From the NCBI GenBank assembly GCA_041678685.1, contig JBAYNV010000132.1, positions 1 to 6,164 on the forward strand: 6,164 nucleotides of DNA. Direction: 5' to 3'. Both the position numbers and the translations under genes were made by a program. The stretch's first letter is position 1; each line of letters begins with the position of its first letter. Positions 1 through 6,164 of the stretch are shown in pieces. The DNA comes from DUPQ01 sp041678685. Lineage in GTDB: Bacteria > Bacillota > Clostridia > DUPQ01. A model generated the notes under the pieces. The model made no database searches. It was not told the origin of the DNA and saw only the letters and a program-made list of their open reading frames with translations.

Positions 1-77
1 CTTCCGTCGATTACAGGTCTGATGCCAACCTTGGGCAGCGTACCTTTTAATCTTTCCACATTACTGTTCATCTTCAT
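1..77 (-). CDS. fucI: L-fucose isomerase, N-terminal fragment (runs off left edge)
   Basis: Reading the minus strand from the ATG at 77 gives 25 complete codons that stay open to the window edge. The translation contains LPKVGIRPVIDGR, which matches the very conserved start of L-fucose isomerase (FucI: LPKIGIRPVIDGR). FucI is a cytoplasmic Mn-dependent enzyme that converts L-fucose to L-fuculose; members also act on D-arabinose. Only about 4% of the usual roughly 590-residue protein is visible, so catalytic residues cannot be checked. The start is supported by an AAGG sequence 8 nt upstream; a second in-frame ATG at 71 is an alternative. The gene lies 63 nt downstream of the DUF2207 gene on the same strand, so it could be read through from the lemA promoter, but no terminator or clear promoter in the gap decides this. 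Confidence 0.8.
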   Translation of the reverse strand, partial: MKMNSNVERLKGTLPKVGIRPVIDG

Positions 78-85
78 GTCAAATA

Positions 86-98
86 CCTTACTTCCTTT
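86..98 (-). promoter_or_regulatory. Ribosome binding site of the fucose isomerase gene
   Basis: On the minus strand the sequence AAAGGAAGTAAGG ends 8 nt before the ATG at 77. It holds two purine-rich Shine-Dalgarno-like stretches (AAAGGA and TAAGG). The second is at normal spacing and supports ATG 77 as the start of the short edge fragment. Confidence 0.6.
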
Positions 99-140
99 CA
101 ATGTATTGTCATTTATATCAACAAAAGAGTTATATGATCA

Positions 141-2015
141 TTACCAGCTGCTTCCGCCACCGCCTCCGCCGCCTCCGCCTGAGAATCCTCCTCCTGAGAA
201 GCCGCTTCCGCTGCTTGTGGAAGGAGCCTTAACCATTGAAGCCGCTGTCTGGAACATACAGCTGTTCAACCTTGATGCGAAGTACACTGTCGAGAATGTT
301 CTCCCGTAATAACCATGATACCAGGAAGGCGGTTCCAGTACCATGCTTTCAAACTTTTTGCTCCATTTCTTTTCCAATCCCAGAACGATGGCATATGGCA
401 GTATGTTATAGTAATACTTCGGATTCTCATCTATAAGGGCTTTGAGCCTGTCCATTTCGGCTGCCGCTATGAAATCCCTGAATCCTACATAATGCTCCAT
501 CACCTGCTGCCCGTATTCCGATCTCTTCTTGGTGGCAACTGCAAAAGCCGTTGATATAGCGCATGCCAGGACGGCTATAAAATATGCTGTCGTGAATCTG
601 CTTGTGTTGTAATAGGAATATATCGATGAGATCGCTGCGTCCATAAACAGCGATGTGACCGTGACCAGAAGCGCTACCTGAAACGATATCCACAGCTTTC
701 TTGCCGTGCCGAATATATTCCAGGAATTTTCCGCACTGTTATATCTTACATACAATATCGTAAAGAAAGCAGCTGAGGCCATTATTACAGGTATCACTAT
801 AGCGCTGTCTTTGAATGCTATCACACAGCATATGCCGAATATAACAAAAGGAAGGAACGATACGAGCATCATGATCCTGCGAAATCTCATAGACTCCTTT
901 GAAACAAGCTCCTTCTTCCCATTGAACATGTTGCGTATGTACTGCTTTATTACCGGCATATCTTTATAGAAATGATCCTGCAGATCCTTTATGCTTACGA
1001 TGCTGCCCGTTCCATACGAGAAAAGCTGTTCGAACATATACTTTTCATATTTGTTTTCAAATACGGGATCCTGCATCTTGGTAAATTCGTAGTCCCACTT
1101 ATTATCGGTTATTTCAAGATATCCCTTGTCTGCCCAGTAGAATATGAGCGAGGTTATATCCTTATTATCTATGACTCCGTCGATTATGTACCCCGCTTCA
1201 GCAGGAGACTGGCCTTTTATGGCATAAAACTGCGGAGAAGCAATGATCTCATCGTCTTTCCCTCTTTTGAACCATGTGTATATACACAAAATGACTGCAA
1301 GCAATGAACAGCCTATCGTTACCGGAAGGATCGGGAATACGAGGCTGTCTTTTGTCCTCTCGCTTTTATAGTATCCTTCAGGAAGTTCAAGAGCAATCGT
1401 TACCCCTTCATACGGGGTAAGGCCTGAAAGGCTTCCGCTTATGGTATTTCCGCCTACCGTATAACCAGTATAGCTCTGTTCGCTGTATCTCTCGCCATAT
1501 GTTATGTTAAGATCGGCCGTATCAAATGATGACGGCATGTTTATTTCAAAAGTCACTTCGTTTATATCGCAGTCCCAGTCAGTGCCGACAATATTGTGAT
1601 ACAGTTTGTCATAGTCTGATGTCTCATCATCGCCGTAGTCATAATAGTAAGATATCGTATATTCAACCGGTCCGCTTACCGTCCTGTCCGCATCACCGAT
1701 ACGGATAGCAACGTATTCCCTGCTTGTCTCAACAGAATAATCCTCATTTACGGTGATATCCGATATGATGACCTTCCTGTCTTCAAATAGGGACGGTATC
1801 GTACGTATGATCCCGTGTTTGTTTTCACCGGTGAAATCACAGGTTATATTCTCTGTGATATAAAGAACATTATTCTCACCGACATCGATAATGGTATCAT
1901 ATCGGGTGATATGATACCCGTTTTCATCATAGGCGTTAACAGTCATAAAAGAGCACATTAAAATAACTGTTAACATCAGAAGGATCAGACTTCTAAAGAT
2001 CTTTAACTTTCTCAT
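141..2015 (-). CDS. DUF2207 domain membrane protein with Gly-rich C-terminal tail
   Basis: Full-length protein of 624 residues, family DUF2207 (YciQ-like), function unknown. Residues 1-28 form a signal peptide (basic MRKLK, hydrophobic core, likely cut after VNA). Residues about 30-215 are the extracytoplasmic beta-rich DUF2207 domain. A membrane helix follows at about 226-249. Then comes a cytoplasmic segment with the family-typical PAEAGYIIDG at 271-280 and a small winged-helix-like stretch (TSLIFYWADKGYLEI, 288-302). Further membrane helices lie at about 381-400, 405-422, 443-463 and 475-494. The tail (602-624) is Ser/Gly-rich, has nine consecutive Gly and ends SSW, as in many DUF2207 and TPM-domain proteins. 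The gene starts 5 nt after the lemA stop; an AGGTGAG-like ribosome site lies inside the end of lemA, about 13 nt from the ATG. LemA and DUF2207 genes are often paired, which suggests a joint envelope role. The family call is secure; the role is not known. Confidence 0.88.
   Translation of the reverse strand: MRKLKIFRSLILLMLTVILMCSFMTVNAYDENGYHITRYDTIIDVGENNVLYITENITCDFTGENKHGIIRTIPSLFEDRKVIISDITVNEDYSVETSREYVAIRIGDADRTVSGPVEYTISYYYDYGDDETSDYDKLYHNIVGTDWDCDINEVTFEINMPSSFDTADLNITYGERYSEQSYTGYTVGGNTISGSLSGLTPYEGVTIALELPEGYYKSERTKDSLVFPILPVTIGCSLLAVILCIYTWFKRGKDDEIIASPQFYAIKGQSPAEAGYIIDGVIDNKDITSLIFYWADKGYLEITDNKWDYEFTKMQDPVFENKYEKYMFEQLFSYGTGSIVSIKDLQDHFYKDMPVIKQYIRNMFNGKKELVSKESMRFRRIMMLVSFLPFVIFGICCVIAFKDSAIVIPVIMASAAFFTILYVRYNSAENSWNIFGTARKLWISFQVALLVTVTSLFMDAAISSIYSYYNTSRFTTAYFIAVLACAISTAFAVATKKRSEYGQQVMEHYVGFRDFIAAAEMDRLKALIDENPKYYYNILPYAIVLGLEKKWSKKFESMVLEPPSWYHGYYGRTFSTVYFASRLNSCMFQTAASMVKAPSTSSGSGFSGGGFSGGGGGGGGGSSW
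153..194 (-). repeat. GC-rich glycine-codon tract
   Basis: The plus strand here is a run of near-identical CCN triplets (ccgcctccgccg type), broken only by the Phe-Ser codons. On the coding strand it specifies nine Gly (residues 613-621) and an earlier triple Gly (608-610). It is far more GC-rich than its surroundings and is low-complexity coding sequence, not a separate element. Such triplet runs can change length by slippage without breaking the frame. Confidence 0.75.
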
Positions 2016-2020
2016 TATTA

Positions 2021-2584
2021 TTAAAAACTCACCTTTACGTTTTCGCGTGCTGCTTCCACGATCTCATAATACGGCTGCTTCTCGAATCTGCACCATCCGG
2101 CTATGATAGAGCTCGGTATGGTCTCGACGCTGGTGTTGTATGTCTTTATTACCGCATTATAGTACTTCCTGGATTCAGCTATTTCCGCTTCGATCTCGGA
2201 AAGCTTTGACTGAAGGTCAAGGAATCCCTGGTTTGCCTTAAGTTCGGGATAACTTTCCGCTAATGCGAACAGTGACTTCAATGCACCCTCAAGGGCTGCA
2301 TCATTTTTCTGCTGTTCTGCTATACCTTTACTGTTCATGGCATTACTTCTTGCGGTTATGACATTCATCAGCGTTTTTTCTTCGTAAGCCGCATATCCTT
2401 TTACAGTTTCCACAAGATTGGGAATGAGGTCATACCTTTTTTTACAGTATACATCTACTGTTGCAAAAGCTTCCTCATACCTGTTTCGAAGGCTCATAAA
2501 CCTGTTGTATGTGACCGCAAAATAAAGAGCTGCTATTACCGCTATGCCTAATACCACAAATCCAAAAATTGTCCATCCCATCAT
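2021..2584 (-). CDS. lemA: LemA family protein
   Basis: Protein of 187 residues, the normal length for LemA proteins. One N-terminal membrane helix (about 5-24) is followed by YNRF (26-29) and a long helical domain. Family-typical stretches are RYEEAFATVDV (35-45), DLIPNLVETVKGYA (52-65), the ITARSNAM region (76-83) and the very conserved region 114-143 (NQGFLDLQSKLSEIE, then SRKYYN). The expected topology is a short outer N-terminus with the helical bundle on one side of the membrane. The molecular role of LemA proteins is not established; they commonly accompany DUF2207/YciQ or TPM-domain proteins, as here. A perfect GGAGG lies 8 nt before the first of two adjacent ATGs, so I take the first. 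This is the first gene of an operon with the DUF2207 gene and has its own recognisable promoter. Confidence 0.95.
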   Translation of the reverse strand: MMGWTIFGFVVLGIAVIAALYFAVTYNRFMSLRNRYEEAFATVDVYCKKRYDLIPNLVETVKGYAAYEEKTLMNVITARSNAMNSKGIAEQQKNDAALEGALKSLFALAESYPELKANQGFLDLQSKLSEIEAEIAESRKYYNAVIKTYNTSVETIPSSIIAGWCRFEKQPYYEIVEAARENVKVSF

Positions 2585-2592
2585 ATTGATAT

Positions 2593-2597
2593 CCTCC
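2593..2597 (-). promoter_or_regulatory. Ribosome binding site of lemA
   Basis: GGAGG on the minus strand, 8 nt upstream of the ATG at 2584. It chooses between two tandem ATG codons: the first has ideal spacing, the second would be 11 nt away. Confidence 0.8.
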
Positions 2598-2607
2598 GTG
2601 TGAATAA

Positions 2608-2636
2608 ATTATATATTATTTGCCTGTATCATACAA
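2608..2636 (-). promoter_or_regulatory. Predicted sigma-A promoter for lemA and the DUF2207 gene
   Basis: On the minus strand there is a TTGTAT -35 box (2636-2631), a 17-nt spacer and a perfect TATAAT -10 box (2613-2608). Transcription would start near 2601, leaving a short leader that contains the GGAGG. The flanking DNA is AT-rich. It sits back to back with the promoter of the opposite operon; the two -35 boxes are 13 nt apart. Confidence 0.65.
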
Positions 2637-2649
2637 ACATATTTTGATG

Positions 2650-2677
2650 TTGACGAAAATACTACCCGTGCTATAAT
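2650..2677 (+). promoter_or_regulatory. Predicted sigma-A promoter with extended -10 for the lyase-like gene pair
   Basis: TTGACG -35 box (2650-2655), 16-nt spacer and a perfect TATAAT -10 box (2672-2677), preceded by TGC (2669-2671), which fits the extended -10 TGn motif. Transcription would start near 2684, leaving a leader of about 17 nt before the ATG at 2701. A modest GAAAGG ribosome site (2684-2689) lies 11 nt before that ATG. By sequence this is the strongest-looking promoter in the window. Confidence 0.7.
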
Positions 2678-2700
2678 TCCTATGAAAGGCGAAAAACCCG

Positions 2701-4251
2701 ATGAAAAAAAGATTTACGATCATAACAGCTTCGGCTGACAGATACATATCTTCAAGAAACGATATCCTATACGTACCTGCCATTGCCAAAATGGCTGAAG
2801 CTGTTGTTTATGTTACCGCATATTCCAACACTTTATCTGTTTACTACAAGTCTTCAGATATATTAAGAAAAGCGCTCCTGTTCATGGAAGACTCATTGAA
2901 GGATATCCCGACCGCTTTCCTTAAGGGCAGATCATTCTGCGATTCCGTAGTATATGCTTCACAGATATACAGGATGGCAGAGGAATTTACTGAAAAGGAA
3001 ATAAGCAAAGCAGCTTATGACTATCTGGAAGCTGCCGGTCCTTTGCTTTTGAAAACCGTTGCCGACAGTCTGCATATCGGTTGTGCGTTGTCGCATATAA
3101 TGAACGATACGCATGACAGCAGCCTGAAAGTTTCGGTAACCGCATGTTTAATGCAGGCTGACCTGAAAACAGACATATCCGACTCATCCATAAGAAAGCT
3201 TCTTGACCTTTATACCGAACTTGACGATGAGCAGTATCTGAATGCCGCAGTGAACGATCTTTACACGGTAATGTCATTCATAGATCCGGATAATACCATA
3301 ATGGTGATCGAAAACGAGAAGGACAACATATCCAAAGGCAGGATAAGCCGTCCTCTTTCCGCATATTTCAGTTCATTTTTAAGAGCATCCCTATTTTGCG
3401 GCAATAAGGATCTTGCATCTGTTGCAGGATATATTCTTAGGTTTCCATCTACAAGGGAATCGTCCGAAGCAAACGGCTCGGGAGATATCAGATTTGTTCC
3501 GACAGCTATACTCAGGGACAGCAGTCTGCTGACTGTGGAGATCCCTGATAACAGAAACGGTTATATTTTCCCTGATTATTGCGTACTGCATGAAGATATG
3601 GGGATATACAGAAAAAAGGATTCAATGACTTCCCAAACGATAGCAGCAGATCAGGATCTGTTCTATACTTTCCAGTGCGGCTCGCTGAAACTCAGGGTAA
3701 GGCTCAACGGATGTTTTTTTGGTCCGAAAGGAAGATTCAAGAGCGACTGCCTTACAAAGACAGAGCATGGATATAGTCTTCATTATGCCCGTGACTGGGG
3801 ATATTTCCTTCCTCTTAAAGACCTGTCAAAACCCCCTATAATAGACAGTGATGTTAATAAGGTCGACAGGGAAATGACTACGATGACGCATTACGAGATC
3901 GATGTGGATGTGTTACCAAAGAAGGACGGCGCACAGATAGATATATCTGTAGGCGGAGTAGACAGATGCCCATACAAGCTTGACTTCATATTCGACGGAG
4001 AAGGTATATTTGAAAGCGGCACCGTACTCAAAAAATCGATCGGGAACGATTTTATACAGTTAAAAAAAGGCTCTTTTACATATACCAAGGGTCCTGATAT
4101 GATACGCGTGTCATCAGCTTTTGAAGGATCATCAGACTGGAATGAAGCATTAAGAGGAAGCATGCTTCCTATAGAAGGTTCATTTACCGTATACTTCACG
4201 GACCTGTCGATATCAAAGCACACGATCAATATCGAGGGAGGCAGAAAATGA
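2701..4251 (+). CDS. Degenerate paralogue of heparinase II/III-like lyase family (function unknown)
   Basis: Protein of 516 residues with no signal peptide or membrane segment, so probably cytoplasmic. The N-terminal half (about 25-250) is helical and toroid-like; the C-terminal half (about 265-516) is beta-rich. Hand alignment to the next gene product matches along most of the length: VNDLYTVMSFIDPDNTI (184-200) to VNRNLYMTLNYLEPDGSI, GNKDLASVAGYI (234-245) to NNKDFAYVAECF, TEHGYSL (354-360) to TEKGYTL, and LKKGSFTY (454-461) to VKKGSFEY. The candidate catalytic positions are lost: the partner's NH pair becomes His138-Asp139, its His101-Asp102 becomes Ser78-Phe79, and the segment holding the ERSxxxY motif is deleted (about 27 residues shorter). 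It is therefore probably inactive as a lyase and may be a structural or binding partner. It is first in a two-gene operon. The paralogy is visible directly; the fold is inferred; no substrate can be named. Confidence 0.6.
   Translation: MKKRFTIITASADRYISSRNDILYVPAIAKMAEAVVYVTAYSNTLSVYYKSSDILRKALLFMEDSLKDIPTAFLKGRSFCDSVVYASQIYRMAEEFTEKEISKAAYDYLEAAGPLLLKTVADSLHIGCALSHIMNDTHDSSLKVSVTACLMQADLKTDISDSSIRKLLDLYTELDDEQYLNAAVNDLYTVMSFIDPDNTIMVIENEKDNISKGRISRPLSAYFSSFLRASLFCGNKDLASVAGYILRFPSTRESSEANGSGDIRFVPTAILRDSSLLTVEIPDNRNGYIFPDYCVLHEDMGIYRKKDSMTSQTIAADQDLFYTFQCGSLKLRVRLNGCFFGPKGRFKSDCLTKTEHGYSLHYARDWGYFLPLKDLSKPPIIDSDVNKVDREMTTMTHYEIDVDVLPKKDGAQIDISVGGVDRCPYKLDFIFDGEGIFESGTVLKKSIGNDFIQLKKGSFTYTKGPDMIRVSSAFEGSSDWNEALRGSMLPIEGSFTVYFTDLSISKHTINIEGGRK
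4236..4241 (+). promoter_or_regulatory. Ribosome binding site of the second lyase-like gene
   Basis: GGGAGG, 6 nt before the ATG at 4248 and inside the last codons of the upstream gene. With the ATGA stop/start overlap it supports this start and tight translational coupling, which would favour balanced amounts of the two proteins. Confidence 0.8.
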
Positions 4252-5846
4252 AACGTCACATGCTGCAAAACATACAGAGAAACGATGAATCCATAGAATT
4301 GATAATGGCCGGACAGTGTCTGGATAAAAATTCATACATGTATGGCGGCTGGATGGATCCGGATTGCGGATATTCCGAACCGTGCAGAGGCACAGGCCTC
4401 GGTTCCAATCTGATGCTCCATTATTGCTGCGCATATTCAAAGTTCTATAATAACGATGATCTTCTTTTCAAGGCATATATAGGGTTCAAGTTCTCATTCA
4501 GATTCCTTCATGCTGATAATACATATGACCTTATGTGCACTAATTATCACGATCCCACAAGCGTTGCTTTTAATGTAAGGCTTGTGGCCCCGGCTTTGAA
4601 AGCTTTGAAGAGGCATATGGAAAGCAGCCCGTCGATAAAAGAGATGGAGATCGATGTATATAATATAATGATAGAATTCCTTACCAAAGCAACAGACGGC
4701 ATAGTGGGAAGAGGTTTCCATACGCCTAATCACAGATGGGTGAACGCCAGCGCGCTTGCATATCTTATGAATATACTGGACATGCCTGAACTGCAGGACG
4801 AGATAGATAAGTATCTTGCCGAAGGTATAGACTGCGATGAGTCAGGCGAGTATGCGGAAAGATCCATATCGATATATAACCTGACAAACAATGAATCGTT
4901 CATAATACTGGCACTGGAACTCAAAAGACCGGAATTTCTGGAATATGTCAATAGAAACCTGTACATGACTTTGAACTACCTTGAACCTGACGGATCGATA
5001 TTTACTTTAAATTCGACGAGGCAGGACTTCGGAGTAAAAACATATCCTTTCCTGCTTTATGAGGAATACATGATAATGGCGCATCTGACGAATAATAAGG
5101 ATTTTGCGTATGTCGCGGAGTGTTTCTACAATATGTCCAACAGGAGCAGATATGATCTGAATAATCAGGGATATTACACAATAGGCGTTCCTCTGTTCAA
5201 ATATATGGAACATGATTTTTTAAGGCTGGAAGACATGGAAGCCACACCTTTCGACATGACAAAGTATAACAGTTATCAGCCGGGATCGAATATCGCCAGA
5301 GTAAGAAACGGTGAGACTTCGATGACAGTGCTTGCGGAACAGCCTATATTCTTCAAATATGAATACAGATTCCTCGCCATACACACGAAATTCATGGGCA
5401 GATCTTATCTTGTTCCAAAGACCATCGGCAGGACGGAAAAGGGATATACCCTTTCGGGAACGGACGGGTATGTGACCGCTGATATGGAATTCACATATAG
5501 GGAAGAAGATAATGAAGTAGATATCGAAATAGAGACAAAATGCCCTTCTGCTTATCCATGCTCCCTTCTTCTCCTATTTGACCATGAAGGCCTCATGACA
5601 TCAGATGATTTTAATTTCCGTACAAAGCTAAAAGAAAACATACTCGTTAAAAAAGGATCTTTCGAGTATTCGCATTTTCTTGCGCTCTCGTTATTCTACA
5701 CAATAAAAATAGAAAGCGATTTCGATGAGACCGCTTCCTGTCAGCAATGCCTTGAAAATGCTCTTCCTACTGACAAGAATGCCTTTACTGTATTGCTTTC
5801 CGGCGTTGCGCCATACAAAAAGAAAGTCACGATAAAGGTCGTATAG
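4248..5846 (+). CDS. Heparinase II/III-like (alpha/alpha-toroid plus beta-sandwich) putative polysaccharide lyase
   Basis: Protein of 532 residues, without signal peptide or membrane helix and with ten cysteines, so probably cytoplasmic. The N-terminal part (about 1-330) looks like an alpha-helical toroid, the rest (about 345-532) like a beta-sandwich. Motifs that I recall from a large uncharacterised family common in Paenibacillus and other Firmicutes are NYHDPTSVAF (99-108), HTPNHRWV (158-165), a DESGEYAERS stretch running to Tyr210-Asn211, LEPDGSI (245-251) and RQD (258-260). In known heparinase-fold lyases (PL15, PL17, PL21) an Asn-His pair and a Tyr some 50-55 residues later are catalytic; here Asn161-His162 and Tyr210 are 48 residues apart, a plausible match. 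His379 could be the beta-sandwich histidine, but the usual HxH-type motif there is absent. The gene overlaps the upstream paralogue by 4 nt. Likely role: breakdown of an imported uronate-containing oligosaccharide; a hydrolase on the same fold is the alternative. Confidence 0.6.
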   Translation: MKRHMLQNIQRNDESIELIMAGQCLDKNSYMYGGWMDPDCGYSEPCRGTGLGSNLMLHYCCAYSKFYNNDDLLFKAYIGFKFSFRFLHADNTYDLMCTNYHDPTSVAFNVRLVAPALKALKRHMESSPSIKEMEIDVYNIMIEFLTKATDGIVGRGFHTPNHRWVNASALAYLMNILDMPELQDEIDKYLAEGIDCDESGEYAERSISIYNLTNNESFIILALELKRPEFLEYVNRNLYMTLNYLEPDGSIFTLNSTRQDFGVKTYPFLLYEEYMIMAHLTNNKDFAYVAECFYNMSNRSRYDLNNQGYYTIGVPLFKYMEHDFLRLEDMEATPFDMTKYNSYQPGSNIARVRNGETSMTVLAEQPIFFKYEYRFLAIHTKFMGRSYLVPKTIGRTEKGYTLSGTDGYVTADMEFTYREEDNEVDIEIETKCPSAYPCSLLLLFDHEGLMTSDDFNFRTKLKENILVKKGSFEYSHFLALSLFYTIKIESDFDETASCQQCLENALPTDKNAFTVLLSGVAPYKKKVTIKVV

Positions 5847-5849
5847 TTG

Positions 5850-6164
5850 TCACCAGTTTTCTTCGATTACTTCCCTTAAGAGCTTAACGGCTCTTTTTAC
5901 TTTAGCCGTATTTCCTGATAATGTGTATACATCCCTGAAAATGATTTCAAGATTACAGCCTTTTGCCGCTTTGAGAGTTTTGATCATATATGCCTTGTAT
6001 TCATCATCGTTAAAATCGTAACCTACGCCAAGGAATTTCGGGTTCGGTTTTCTGGAGTATATTATATTCGTGCCCTTTAAATGCTCTCCCATGAATTCTT
6101 CATTGCACCAGGGTGATACAGAGACTTTCCGAAGATTGGAAAGGTCTTTGAGACATACATCCCA
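5850..6164 (-). CDS. Uroporphyrinogen decarboxylase-like protein, C-terminal fragment (runs off right edge)
   Basis: The minus-strand frame is open from the window edge (first codon TGG at 6164-6162) to the TGA at 5852-5850, giving 104 residues of a longer protein. The ATG at 6092 is internal: the 24 codons before it are open and read as part of the same domain (VSVSPWCNEEF). The fragment has YSRKPNP (36-42), a helical stretch ending AAKGC (66-70) and LEIIFRDVYTL (72-82). This resembles the last strands and helices of the TIM barrel of URO-D/methyltransferase-like proteins, including those in sugar-use loci that are not heme enzymes. The N-terminal active site lies outside the window, so a real decarboxylase cannot be told from a relative of other function. 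It faces the lyase-like operon with a 3-nt gap between stops. Confidence 0.55.
   Translation of the reverse strand, partial: WDVCLKDLSNLRKVSVSPWCNEEFMGEHLKGTNIIYSRKPNPKFLGVGYDFNDDEYKAYMIKTLKAAKGCNLEIIFRDVYTLSGNTAKVKRAVKLLREVIEENW
5878..5898 (+). terminator. Predicted rho-independent terminator of the lyase-like operon
   Basis: Perfect 6-bp stem AAGAGC (5878-5883) with GCTCTT (5890-5895) and a 6-nt loop TTAACG; a further T-G pair is possible. A T-run (5894-5898) overlaps the stem end and continues past it. It is 31 nt after the stop at 5846 and lies inside the coding end of the convergent gene. The opposite strand has no T-run after the stem, so it should act only on plus-strand transcripts. 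The stem is short, hence moderate confidence. Confidence 0.5.

Noticed and set aside
78..140. Possible promoter or terminator between the DUF2207 and fucose isomerase genes
   Set aside because: Only partial boxes with poor spacing and a short TGATCA palindrome are seen; no hairpin with a T-run on the minus strand.
22..309. Plus-strand open frame with a run of nine prolines
   Set aside because: It is the reverse reading of the Gly-rich tail codons of the DUF2207 gene and also crosses the fucose isomerase start; no ribosome site or family resemblance.
706..1307. Plus-strand open frames inside the DUF2207 gene that look hydrophobic
   Set aside because: They lie opposite a well-supported gene; the hydrophobic stretches mirror membrane-helix codons and no start signals are present.
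3891..4440. Minus-strand open frames across the junction of the two lyase-like genes
   Set aside because: Shadows of the plus-strand genes, which have clear paralogy and good start signals; no family match.
5745..5760. CQQC (residues 498-501 of the second lyase-like protein) as a redox or zinc site
   Set aside because: A single CxxC near the C-terminus with no second pair or thioredoxin-like context; the protein is cysteine-rich in general.
1..6164. CRISPR arrays, tRNA or rRNA genes, insertion sequences, phage genes, riboswitches
   Set aside because: No repeat-spacer pattern, structured RNA, transposase or integrase sequence, or terminal repeats were found on either strand; genes fill nearly all of the window.

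Overview
The window looks like chromosomal DNA of a low-to-moderate GC anaerobic Firmicute, most likely of Lachnospiraceae type (Butyrivibrio-like). This rests on strong GGAGG-type ribosome sites, sigma-A-type promoters, heavy use of ATA for Ile and AGA/AGG for Arg, and the protein families present. It is a judgement from style, not a database result. There is no sign of phage, insertion sequence, CRISPR or RNA gene.

Layout. (1) Left edge, minus strand: the first 25 codons of an L-fucose isomerase-type gene (1-77), running out of the window. (2) Minus strand: a LemA family membrane protein (2021-2584) and, 5 nt downstream, a DUF2207 membrane protein with a Gly-rich C-terminal tail (141-2015). 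These two form an operon that points towards the fucose isomerase gene. (3) A 116-nt divergent intergenic region (2585-2700) with a recognisable promoter in each direction. (4) Plus strand: two overlapping genes (2701-4251 and 4248-5846, ATGA overlap). They encode full-length paralogues with the layout of heparinase II/III-like polysaccharide lyases: an alpha-helical toroid followed by a beta-sandwich. (5) Right edge, minus strand: the last 104 codons of a uroporphyrinogen decarboxylase (URO-D)-like gene (5850-6164). It converges on the plus-strand operon with a 3-nt gap, and a probable terminator for that operon lies inside it.

The most interesting part is the plus-strand pair. The downstream protein keeps candidate catalytic motifs of the heparinase-like fold (Asn161-His162 and an ERSxxxY motif ending at Tyr210). 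The upstream paralogue has lost them, including a clean deletion of about 27 residues over the Tyr region, while keeping the rest of the fold. Neither has a signal peptide. I infer a cytoplasmic active/degenerate pair acting on imported oligosaccharides, which would fit the neighbouring fucose isomerase, but the substrate and the partnership are unproven.
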